A stretch of DNA of 64,000 nt. It comes from Pseudomonas jessenii (lineage in GTDB: Bacteria > Pseudomonadota > Gammaproteobacteria > Pseudomonadales > Pseudomonadaceae). Below, piece by piece: positions 1-6,941 of the stretch (the first letter of the stretch is position 1; each line of letters opens with the position of its first letter). The notes beneath the pieces are model-generated. The model saw only the letters and a program-made list of their open reading frames with translations. It did not search any database and was not told the DNA's origin. The position numbers and the translations under genes were made by a program. The DNA lies in contig NZ_NIWT01000002.1 in the NCBI RefSeq assembly GCF_002236115.1, positions 434,001 through 498,000 of the forward strand, in the 5' to 3' direction.

Positions 1-1461
1 TTACAACACCGACGCCGTTTGCGGCGTTTTCGGTTGGCGGTACAGATCCAGCAGCACCTGATCGAGCACCGACGAGGCACCGAACGGGGCCTTGTCGTTG
101 AGGATCGCCACCACCGCCCAGGTGTTGCCGTTGACGTCGCGACTGAAACCGGCAATCGCCCGCACGGTGTTCAGGGTGCCGGTCTTGACGTGGGCTTCAC
201 CGCGCATCGCAGTGGTCTTCAGGCGTTTGCGCATGGTGCCGTCGGTGCCGGCGATCGGCATCGAACTGATGTATTCGGCGGAATACGGACTGTGCCAGGC
301 AGCTTCCAGCATCGAGGCCATTTCTCGGGCGCTGACACGCTCGGCACGGGACAGGCCGGAGCCGTTCTCCATCACCAGGTGCGGCGCGGTGATGCCCTTT
401 TTCGCCAGCCACTGACGCACGACACGCTGGGCAGCCTTGGCGTCGTCACCATCGGCATCGGTGCGGAAACGTTGGCCCAGGCTCAGGAACAACTGCTGGG
501 CCATGGTGTTGTTACTGTACTTGTTGATGTCGCGGATGATTTCCGCCAGGTCTGGCGAGAACGCCCGGGCCAGGACCTTGGCGTCTTTCGGTGTTGGCGC
601 CAGCACATCCCTGCCCTGAATGCTGCCACCCAGCTCCTTCCAGATCGCGCGGACGGCGCCGGCGGTGTAGGTCGCGTGGTCGAGCAGCGACAGGTAAGTC
701 TGTGAGCTGCAGCCTTCACCCAGTTGGCCGCCGACCGTCACGGTCACGCTGCCGTCGGCCTGAGCCACCGGGTTGTAGCGCACGCCACCGGTGCATTGCT
801 TGGAGTTGAGGGCCTTGACCTGGTTGTCGATGCGGATGCTCGCAATCGGCGGCTCCACCGAGACCAGCACCTTGCCCGAGTCATTGCGCGCGACGAAGCG
901 CAGCGCCTTGAGGTTGACCAGCAGCGAGTCGGGCTTGACCAGGAACGGCTTGTTATCGTCGTTGCCGTCGTCATTGAACTCCGGCAGTTGCGGTTGCACG
1001 AAGAAGGTTTTATCCAGCACCAGGTCGCCGGTGACCTGGGTCACGCCGTTGGCGCGCAGGTCGCGCATCAGTAGCCAGAGTTTTTCCATGTTCAGCTTCG
1101 GATCGCCGCCACCCTTGAGGTAGAGGTTGCCGTTGAGAATGCCGCCACTGAGGGTGCCGTCGGTGTAGAACTCGGTTTTCCACTGGTGGTTCGGGCCGAG
1201 CATTTCCAGCGCCGCGTAGGTGGTGACCAGTTTCATGGTCGATGCCGGGTTGACCGACACGTCAGCGTTGAACACCGTCGGGGTGCCGGGGCCTGTGAGC
1301 GGGATCATCACCAGCGACAGGGCGTTGTCCTGCAGCTTGCTGGCTTTCAGGGCTTTTTCAACGTTGGGCGACAACGCGGTATTGATTGGAGCGGCGGAAA
1401 CGGCGAGGGCCAGTGGGAGAAGAAAACCGGCCAACAGCAAAGGACGCAAAGATTTGATCAT
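1..1461 (-). CDS. dacB: D-alanyl-D-alanine carboxypeptidase/endopeptidase (PBP4, peptidase S13)
   Basis: This periplasmic penicillin-binding protein trims D-Ala and cuts peptide cross-links in peptidoglycan. The 486-residue product has the three motifs of the family: STMK (residues 74-77, catalytic Ser and Lys), SNN near residue 314 and KTG near residue 425. The first 24 residues form a signal peptide (basic start, hydrophobic core, end at VSA-A). I chose the ATG at 1461 because it puts MIKSLRPLLL directly before the hydrophobic core. The frame stays open to 1524 (TTG) with another ATG at 1506, but those starts would bury the signal peptide. The gene stands alone and is complete, with its TAA at the window edge. 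The family assignment is firm; the exact start is likely but not proven. Confidence 0.93.
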   Translation of the reverse strand: MIKSLRPLLLAGFLLPLALAVSAAPINTALSPNVEKALKASKLQDNALSLVMIPLTGPGTPTVFNADVSVNPASTMKLVTTYAALEMLGPNHQWKTEFYTDGTLSGGILNGNLYLKGGGDPKLNMEKLWLLMRDLRANGVTQVTGDLVLDKTFFVQPQLPEFNDDGNDDNKPFLVKPDSLLVNLKALRFVARNDSGKVLVSVEPPIASIRIDNQVKALNSKQCTGGVRYNPVAQADGSVTVTVGGQLGEGCSSQTYLSLLDHATYTAGAVRAIWKELGGSIQGRDVLAPTPKDAKVLARAFSPDLAEIIRDINKYSNNTMAQQLFLSLGQRFRTDADGDDAKAAQRVVRQWLAKKGITAPHLVMENGSGLSRAERVSAREMASMLEAAWHSPYSAEYISSMPIAGTDGTMRKRLKTTAMRGEAHVKTGTLNTVRAIAGFSRDVNGNTWAVVAILNDKAPFGASSVLDQVLLDLYRQPKTPQTASVL

Positions 1462-1696
1462 CTGAAATAAAACCCTACAGCCGAGGGGGAAATATAAAGA
1501 GGGCATGGAGATAAATTCCCTCAATGGTCATGAAAGTGTCGGCATTATGCCCCAAGGTGTCACGGCTTGTGCCGTGCGCGAGCATCCTGATCGGCTATTT
1601 TTTTACCGACGGTAGGCGTGGTGGCCCAGAGAGTCAGGCAATCGGCGGCTTAAACTGCTAAAGTGCCGCCCGTTATTACTTAAGAGGATTGTTCCA

Positions 1697-2041
1697 ATGG
1701 CGACTAACCGTTCCCAGCGTCTGCGCAAAAAACTGTGCGTCGATGAATTTCAAGAGCTGGGTTTCGAACTGAACCTGGATTTCAAAGAAGATTTGGCTGA
1801 TGAAGCCATTGATGCTTTCCTCGACGCGTTCCTCAAAGAAGCCATGGAAGCCAACGGTCTGGGCTATGTTGGCGGCGACGACTACGGTCTGGTTTGCCTG
1901 CAGAAGCGTGGCTCGGTCAGCGCTGAACAGCGCGCTGCCGTTGAAGCCTGGCTCAAAGGCCGCACCGAGCTGACCAGCGTTGAAGTCAGCCCGCTGCTGG
2001 ACGTCTGGTACCCGGAAAAGCCGATCAATCCGGTAGCTTGA
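1697..2041 (+). CDS. yggL: YggL family 50S ribosome-associated protein (DUF469)
   Basis: This small acidic cytoplasmic protein of 114 residues matches the YggL/DUF469 family over its whole length, with the basic start MATNRSQRLRKKLCVDEF and an acidic middle part. The E. coli homologue is reported to bind the large ribosomal subunit; its exact role is unclear. The ATG at 1697 has a GAGG ribosome site nine bases upstream. The gene is a single unit closed by the strong terminator at 2050-2082, and it is divergent from dacB. The 235-base gap to dacB holds a short hairpin (CACGGC-TTGT-GCCGTG, about 1561-1576) and otherwise nothing I can name. Confidence 0.88.
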   Translation: MATNRSQRLRKKLCVDEFQELGFELNLDFKEDLADEAIDAFLDAFLKEAMEANGLGYVGGDDYGLVCLQKRGSVSAEQRAAVEAWLKGRTELTSVEVSPLLDVWYPEKPINPVA

Positions 2042-2049
2042 TGTTCCAG

Positions 2050-2082
2050 AAAAAACGGCGACCCAAGGGTCGCCGTTTTTTT
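2050..2082 (+). terminator. Rho-independent terminator of yggL
   Basis: A GC-rich hairpin (ACGGCGACCC/GGGTCGCCGT) follows the yggL stop codon and ends in a run of seven T. An A run before it lets it work on both strands. Confidence 0.9.
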
Positions 2083-2092
2083 ATGCTTTTTT

Positions 2093-2192
2093 TGTAGGAG
2101 CGAGCTTGCTCGCGATGAACCTGAGAGCGCCGCAGGGTCTCAGGTTTCCAGCGTTATCGTTGACGACCATCGCGAGCAGGTTCGCTCCTCCA
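2093..2192. repeat. REPIN (GTAGG class) at the 3' end of the BenE gene
   Basis: Two inverted REP arms (TGTAGGAGCGAGCTTGCTCG and its decayed partner GCGAGCAGGTTCGCTCCTCC) enclose the about 50-base loop shared by this class (AACCTGAGAGCGCCGC...). The right arm and part of the loop are translated as the C-terminus of the adjacent BenE-type permease. Confidence 0.85.
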
Positions 2193-3368
2193 GTTCAGAA
2201 TCAGCAGTGTCACCACCCCCGCGACAATCCCCCAGAACGCCGAACCGATGGAAAACAGCGTCAGCCCCGATGCCGTGACCATGAAGGTGATCAGCGCCGC
2301 TTCACGTTCCTTCACTTCGCTCATGGCGATGCTCAAGCCATTGATGATCGAGCCGAACAGCGCCAGCGCCGCAATCGACAGCACCAGTTCCTTGGGCAGT
2401 GCGGCAAACAATGCCGCGAGCGTCGCGCCGAACACGCCGGCAATCCCGTAGAAAATCCCGCACCAGACCGCCGCGGTGTAGCGCTTGTTGCGATCCTCAT
2501 GGGCGTGGGGCCCGGTGCAGATCGCTGCGCTGATCGCCGCCAGGTTGATCCCGTGGGAACCGAACGGTGCCAACAGTAAACTGGCGATGCCGGTGGTGGT
2601 GATCAGCGGCGAGGCAGGTACCGTGTAACCATCGGCGCGCAATACGGCGATGCCGGGCATGTTTTGTGAGGTCATGGCGACGACAAACAGCGGGATGCCG
2701 ATGCTGATGGTCGCGGCCAGGGAGAAGTGCGGTGTGGTCCAGACCGGCGTGGCCACTTCCAGGTGGAAGTCGCTGAAGTCCAGTAACCCCATGAAGCCTG
2801 ACAATGCCGTGCCGATCAGCAGTGCCGCCAACACCGCATAGCGCGGCGACAGGCGCTTGACCACCAGATAAGTGACGAACATCCCCAGTACCAGGGCAGT
2901 GCGGTGTTGCGCTGCGACGAAAACCTCGCTGCCGATCTTGAACAGGATTCCCGCCAGCAGGGCGGCGGCCAGGGATGCCGGAATCTTTTTCACCAGTCGT
3001 TCGAAGCTGCCGGTCAGCCCGCAAATCGTCACCAGCACCGCGCAGGTAATATAGGCACCAATGGCTTCGCCGTAGCTCACGCCGCCCAGGCTGGTGATCA
3101 GCAGCGCTGCGCCCGGGGTCGACCAGGCAATGGTGATCGGCGTGCGATAACGCAAGGACAGGCCGATGGAGCACACCGCCATGCCGATGGAAATCGCCCA
3201 GATCCACGAAGAAATCTGCCCGCTGCTCAGGCCCGCCGCTTGCCCGGCCTGGAACATCAGCACCAGGGAGCTGGTGTAGCCGGTCATCATGGCGATGAAG
3301 CCGGCGACGATGGCCGAGGGCGAGGTGTCGGCCAACGGGCGGATTTGCGTGTGGGTGGCGTCGTTCAT
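2154..3368 (-). CDS. benE: BenE-family benzoate/H+ symporter-like permease
   Basis: An inner-membrane permease of 404 residues with about 12 hydrophobic segments. The conserved segment TIAWSTPGAALL (about residues 80-91) and the motif TSQNMPGIAVLRADGY are typical of the BenE family, which imports benzoate with protons. No benzoate degradation genes are nearby, and the neighbours deal with purines, so the real substrate is open; family name and substrate should be kept apart. I chose ATG 3368 (MNDATHTQIRP); the longer frame upstream reads through a REPIN. The last 11 or so codons and the TAA stop lie inside the REPIN at 2093-2192, so the C-terminus WRSEPARDGRQR is repeat-derived. Confidence 0.85.
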   Translation of the reverse strand: MNDATHTQIRPLADTSPSAIVAGFIAMMTGYTSSLVLMFQAGQAAGLSSGQISSWIWAISIGMAVCSIGLSLRYRTPITIAWSTPGAALLITSLGGVSYGEAIGAYITCAVLVTICGLTGSFERLVKKIPASLAAALLAGILFKIGSEVFVAAQHRTALVLGMFVTYLVVKRLSPRYAVLAALLIGTALSGFMGLLDFSDFHLEVATPVWTTPHFSLAATISIGIPLFVVAMTSQNMPGIAVLRADGYTVPASPLITTTGIASLLLAPFGSHGINLAAISAAICTGPHAHEDRNKRYTAAVWCGIFYGIAGVFGATLAALFAALPKELVLSIAALALFGSIINGLSIAMSEVKEREAALITFMVTASGLTLFSIGSAFWGIVAGVVTLLILNWRSEPARDGRQR

Positions 3369-3418
3369 GACGGCGGTGTTCCTTTTACAGATGAAGATGT
3401 CCGCTGCAACACGAACTC

Positions 3419-3510
3419 TGTGGGAGCGAGCTTGCTCGCGATAACGGTGGATCAGCCAACAGAAGTGCTGAATGTGACGCCGCCATCGCGAGCAAGCTCG
3501 CTCCCACAGG
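3419..3510. repeat. REPIN (GTGGG class)
   Basis: Inverted REP arms TGTGGGAGCGAGCTTGCTCG and CGAGCAAGCTCGCTCCCACA lie between the BenE gene and the divergent GntR gene, with a loop unlike that of the GTAGG class. Confidence 0.9.
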
Positions 3511-3619
3511 GATCGCGTTACAAGGGCGGATTCTGTGAACAAGCCTAAACTCAAAAGTAACCAGACGTTGCGATACAGCCGAGGCAACATTCAGCCGTAC
3601 AGTCGTGTTGCCACCCTCC

Positions 3620-3631
3620 ATTGTGTACAAT
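3620..3631. promoter_or_regulatory. Candidate operator ATTGTGTACAAT upstream of the GntR gene
   Basis: ATTGT-GT-ACAAT is an inverted repeat about 93 bases before the ATG at 3724. Short AT-rich palindromes of this shape are common sites for GntR/FCD regulators, so it may be an autoregulatory site, possibly also serving the divergent permease gene. This is inference from position and symmetry only. Confidence 0.4.
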
Positions 3632-3723
3632 CGCAGTGTTTTTTACGCGATACTTGCCAGCGACCCACTGTGCCGTATTACAGTCACGGTCAATTCGCCG
3701 CAGTTCTTCCGACTCGAGTGCCC

Positions 3724-4488
3724 ATGAACGAACAGTTGCAACCCCTAAAGAAACAACCGCGAGCAGGCAAAGCCGGCCGCAGCGGTACCCAGGACGATAT
3801 TGTCTACGCGCATATCTTCGAGGCCATCCTCGAGCAGCGTCTGGCGCCCGGCACCAAGTTGAGCGAAGAAGCGCTGGGGGAAATTTTCGGGGTCAGCCGC
3901 ACCATCATTCGCCGCGCCTTGTCGCGCCTGGCCCATGAAGGCGTGGTGCTGCTGCGTCCGAATCGCGGCGCCGTGGTCGCCAGCCCGAGCGTCGAAGAAG
4001 CCCGTCAGGTGTTCATGGCCCGCCGTCTGGTCGAGCGTGCGATCACCGAATTGGCGGTTCAGCACGCTACCGCCGAGCAGATTGCCGAGTTGCGCCAGAT
4101 GGTCAACGATGAACGCGACAGCTTCTCGCGCGGTGATCGCGGTGCCGGTATCCGTCTGTCGGGCGAGTTTCACCTGAAACTGGCCGAAGCGGCGAAGAAC
4201 GCCCCGTTGATCAGCTTCCAGCGCAGCCTGGTGTCCCAGACGTCGCTGATCATCGCCCAGTACGAAAGCGGCAACCGTTCCCATTGCTCCTACGACGAGC
4301 ACACCCAGTTGATCGACGCCATCGAAAAGCGCGACGCTGAACTGGCGGTGAACCTGATGATGCATCACATGGATCACATCGACAGCAAACTCAACCTCGA
4401 TGAGGAAAGTGCGTCGGATGATCTGCATGCGGTGTTCTCGCATTTGCTGCAGACCAAGAAGCCTGGGCGTTCGCCCGCGAAAATCTGA
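3724..4488 (+). CDS. GntR-family transcriptional regulator (FCD subfamily)
   Basis: A cytoplasmic DNA-binding regulator of 254 residues. The winged helix lies at about residues 20-85 (GVSRTIIRRALSRLAHEGVV is the recognition part) and is followed by an all-helical FCD ligand-binding domain with the expected His-rich metal pocket (GEFHLKLAE, and HHMDHIDSKL near the end). I chose ATG 3724 because MNEQLQPLKK begins a normal short basic tail; the open frame upstream to 3535 runs through spacer and REPIN sequence. It faces the guaD/xdh operon tail to tail and is divergent from the permease gene. Control of purine or nucleobase use is a fair inference from position, as an equivalent GntR gene sits beside guaD in P. 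aeruginosa, but the effector is unknown. Confidence 0.85.
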   Translation: MNEQLQPLKKQPRAGKAGRSGTQDDIVYAHIFEAILEQRLAPGTKLSEEALGEIFGVSRTIIRRALSRLAHEGVVLLRPNRGAVVASPSVEEARQVFMARRLVERAITELAVQHATAEQIAELRQMVNDERDSFSRGDRGAGIRLSGEFHLKLAEAAKNAPLISFQRSLVSQTSLIIAQYESGNRSHCSYDEHTQLIDAIEKRDAELAVNLMMHHMDHIDSKLNLDEESASDDLHAVFSHLLQTKKPGRSPAKI

Positions 4489-4490
4489 TC

Positions 4491-4592
4491 TGTGGGAGCG
4501 AGCTTGCTCGCGATGGTCGTTAACGATTACGCGGGAAGCCTGACATCCCGTGGCGCCCTCAGGTTCATCGCGAGCAAGCTCGCTCCTACAGG
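4491..4592. repeat. Hybrid REPIN (GTGGG left arm, GTAGG-class right arm and loop)
   Basis: The left arm starts TGTGGGAGCG, the right arm ends CTCCTACA, and the loop (GGTCGTTAACGATTACGCGG...) belongs to the GTAGG class. It lies just after the GntR stop codon. Confidence 0.88.
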
Positions 4593-4596
4593 ACAT

Positions 4597-4637
4597 AAAA
4601 AATCCCCCGGAATCTGACGATTGCGGGGGATTTTTTA
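4597..4637. terminator. Bidirectional terminator between GntR and guaD
   Basis: AAAAAATCCCCC ... GGGGGATTTTTT forms a stem flanked by A and T runs on both sides, fitting termination of the convergent GntR gene (+) and the xdh-guaD operon (-). Confidence 0.88.
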
Positions 4638-4650
4638 TGCCCGAAGAAAT

Positions 4651-5955
4651 TTACCGCTGATGCACCAGATTCCCCGCTGCATAGGTCTGCTGCACAGTCC
4701 GGTCATCCCCCAGGGTCATCAACACAAACAATGTCTCGGCGATGTTATTGGCCTGCTTCAGGCGATAGCTCAGCAGCGGCGTGGCGTTGTAGTCCAGCAC
4801 CAGGAAGTCGGCGTCGGTGCCCGGTTGCAGGTTGCCGATCTTGTCTTCCAGGCGCAATGCGCGGGCGCCGCCGAGGGTGGCCAGGTACAGCGACTTGAAC
4901 GGGCTCAGGCGTGCACCTTGCAGTTGCATGACCTTGTAGGCTTCGTTGAGGGTTTGCAGCAGCGAGAAACTGGTGCCGCCACCCACATCGGTGCCGATGC
5001 CGACATTGAGCTTGTGCTTCTCGGCCATCGGCAGGTTGAACAGGCCGCTGCCGAGGAAGAAGTTCGAGGTCGGGCAGAACGAAATGGCCGAACCTGTTTC
5101 TGCCAGTCGCGCGCACTCGTCATCGCACAGGTGCACACCGTGGGCGAACACTGAGCGCTCGCCGAGCAACTGGTAGTGATCGTAGACGTCCAGGTAACCC
5201 TTGCGCTCCGGGAAAAGCTCCTTGACCCACTCGATTTCCTTGAGGTTTTCGCTGATGTGGGTCTGCATGTACAGATCCGGGTATTCAGTCAGCAACTGGC
5301 CGGCCAGGGTCAGTTGTTCCGGGGTGCTGGTCGGTGCGAAGCGTGGGGTGACCGCGTAGTGCAGGCGACCCTTGCCGTGCCAGCGCTCGATCAGCGCCTT
5401 GCTTTCGACATAGCTGGATTCGGCGGTGTCGGTCAGGTAGTCCGGGGCGTTGCGGTCCATCATCACCTTGCCGGCGATCATCCGCAGGTCGAGCTGCTGG
5501 GCCGCTTCGAAGAACGAGTTCACCGATTGCGGGTGCACGCTGCCGAATACCAGCGCAGTGGTGGTGCCGTTGCGCAGCAGTTCCTTGATGAAAATGTCCG
5601 CGACCTGGTCGGCGTGGGCCTTGTCGGCGAACTGGCTTTCGCACGGGAAGGTGTAGGTGTTGAGCCAGTCCAGCAGTTGCTCGCCATAGGCGCCGACCAT
5701 GCCGGTTTGCGGCAGGTGGATGTGGGTGTCGATGAAGCCGGGGGTGATCAGTGCATCCTGGTAGTGGGTAATTTCGACGTCCGCCGGCAGGGTCGGCAGC
5801 AGTTCGCTGGCGTGACCGAGGGCGCTGATCTGGCCGTTATCCACAACCAGCAAGCCGTCTTCGAAATACTCGTAGGAGGCTTCGATGCCAACGACGGCTG
5901 GGTCGGCGATGCTGTGCAGGATGGCGGCGCGGTAGGCTTTGCGAGTCAGAGGCAT
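4651..5955 (-). CDS. guaD: Guanine deaminase
   Basis: A cytoplasmic amidohydrolase of 434 residues that turns guanine into xanthine, the substrate of the xanthine dehydrogenase encoded upstream. The zinc-site motifs are in order: GFIDTHIHLPQ (HIH at residues 78-80), TQTHISEN-type His in the middle (MQTHISEN), HGVHLCDDE, and the late Asp in GIGTDVGGGTSFSLLQT. Length and motifs fit GuaD rather than other ATZ/TRZ deaminases. The ATG is only eight bases after the xdhC stop, so this is the last gene of the xdhA-xdhB-xdhC-guaD operon, which makes a complete guanine-to-urate path. Confidence 0.93.
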   Translation of the reverse strand: MPLTRKAYRAAILHSIADPAVVGIEASYEYFEDGLLVVDNGQISALGHASELLPTLPADVEITHYQDALITPGFIDTHIHLPQTGMVGAYGEQLLDWLNTYTFPCESQFADKAHADQVADIFIKELLRNGTTTALVFGSVHPQSVNSFFEAAQQLDLRMIAGKVMMDRNAPDYLTDTAESSYVESKALIERWHGKGRLHYAVTPRFAPTSTPEQLTLAGQLLTEYPDLYMQTHISENLKEIEWVKELFPERKGYLDVYDHYQLLGERSVFAHGVHLCDDECARLAETGSAISFCPTSNFFLGSGLFNLPMAEKHKLNVGIGTDVGGGTSFSLLQTLNEAYKVMQLQGARLSPFKSLYLATLGGARALRLEDKIGNLQPGTDADFLVLDYNATPLLSYRLKQANNIAETLFVLMTLGDDRTVQQTYAAGNLVHQR

Positions 5956-5963
5956 GAGAATTC

Positions 5964-6806
5964 TCAGTTGGAGGCTTGGCTGCGGCGTGAGGCAGGCAGC
6001 AGTTTGGCAATCGATCCGGCGCTGGAGGTTTGCTGGCCGAAGTTCGCGTTATAGGTGGCGATGATTTCGCCGGCGATGGAGATGGCGATTTCCACAGGCA
6101 GCTTGCCTTTGACTTCGCCGATGCCCATCGGGCAGCGCATGCGTTGCACGACGCTATTGTCGAAACCGCGGTCGCGCAGGCGATGTTCGAACTTCACCCG
6201 TTTGGTCTTCGAACCGATCAGGCCGAAGTAGGCGAAGTCGTTGCGCTTGAGGATCGCAGCGGTCAGTTCGAGGTCGAGTTGATGGTTGTGGGTCATCACG
6301 ATGTAGTAGCTGCCGGCCGGCAGATCATCGATTTCATCCACCGGTTCTTCGCTGACGATCTTGCGCACGCCATGGGGGATCTGCTCGGGGAATTCATCTT
6401 CCCGCGAATCGATCCAGCGCACCCGGCAAGGCAGGCTGGCCAGCAGTGGCACCAGGGCGCGGCCGACGTGGCCGGCACCGAACACGGCGATCTGCGCTTG
6501 AACCTGGCCCATCGGTTCGAACAGCAAAACGGTCGCGCCACCGCAGCACTGGCCGAGGCTGGCGCCGAGGCTGAAGCGCTCCAGATGGGTGTCCTGCTTG
6601 CCGCTGGCGAGCATCTCGCGAGCGATCTTCATGGCCTTGTATTCCAGGTGCCCGCCACCGATGGTGTCGAAGCTCTGGTTCGCGCTGATGACCATCTTCG
6701 AGCCAGCGTTGCGCGGCGTCGAGCCGAGCTCTTCGATGATGGTAACCAGCACGCAGGGCTCACCCTGGTTTTGCAGGTCGGCGAGGGCGTCGATCCAGTT
6801 GTACAT
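5964..6806 (-). CDS. xdhC: Xanthine dehydrogenase accessory protein XdhC
   Basis: XdhC binds molybdenum cofactor and helps sulfurate it and insert it into XdhB. The 280-residue product has the N-terminal XdhC/CoxI domain (CVLVTIIEELGSTPRN; CCGGATVLLFE around residues 100-110) and a C-terminal Rossmann domain (VFGAGHVGRAL, about residues 120-130). ATG 6806 (MYNWIDALADL) is the family start; the longer frame upstream is REPIN sequence read as protein (MWERACSRW...). The 135-base gap to xdhB is mostly a REPIN, which may lower expression relative to the structural genes. Confidence 0.93.
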   Translation of the reverse strand: MYNWIDALADLQNQGEPCVLVTIIEELGSTPRNAGSKMVISANQSFDTIGGGHLEYKAMKIAREMLASGKQDTHLERFSLGASLGQCCGGATVLLFEPMGQVQAQIAVFGAGHVGRALVPLLASLPCRVRWIDSREDEFPEQIPHGVRKIVSEEPVDEIDDLPAGSYYIVMTHNHQLDLELTAAILKRNDFAYFGLIGSKTKRVKFEHRLRDRGFDNSVVQRMRCPMGIGEVKGKLPVEIAISIAGEIIATYNANFGQQTSSAGSIAKLLPASRRSQASN

Positions 6807-6840
6807 GTTCACCTCGACATCTGTGTGTCTGTTAGTCCGC

Positions 6841-6926
6841 CATCGCGAGCAAGCTCGCTCCCACATTGGATTTGCACAGGTCCATCAGTCAGCACATAAC
6901 CCTGTGGGAGCGAGCTTGCTCGCGAT
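6841..6926. repeat. REPIN (GTGGG class) inside the xdh operon
   Basis: Arms CATCGCGAGCAAGCTCGCTC and GGGAGCGAGCTTGCTCGCGA are in inverted order between xdhB and xdhC. A stem-loop here in the mRNA could stabilise the upstream xdhAB part. Confidence 0.88.
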
Positions 6927-6941
6927 AGCCGCACCTCGGTC

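Noticed and set aside
6807..6866. N-terminal extension MWERACSRWRTN... on XdhC, and similar openings elsewhere
   Set aside because: These residues are REP arms read as protein; the family start lies downstream.
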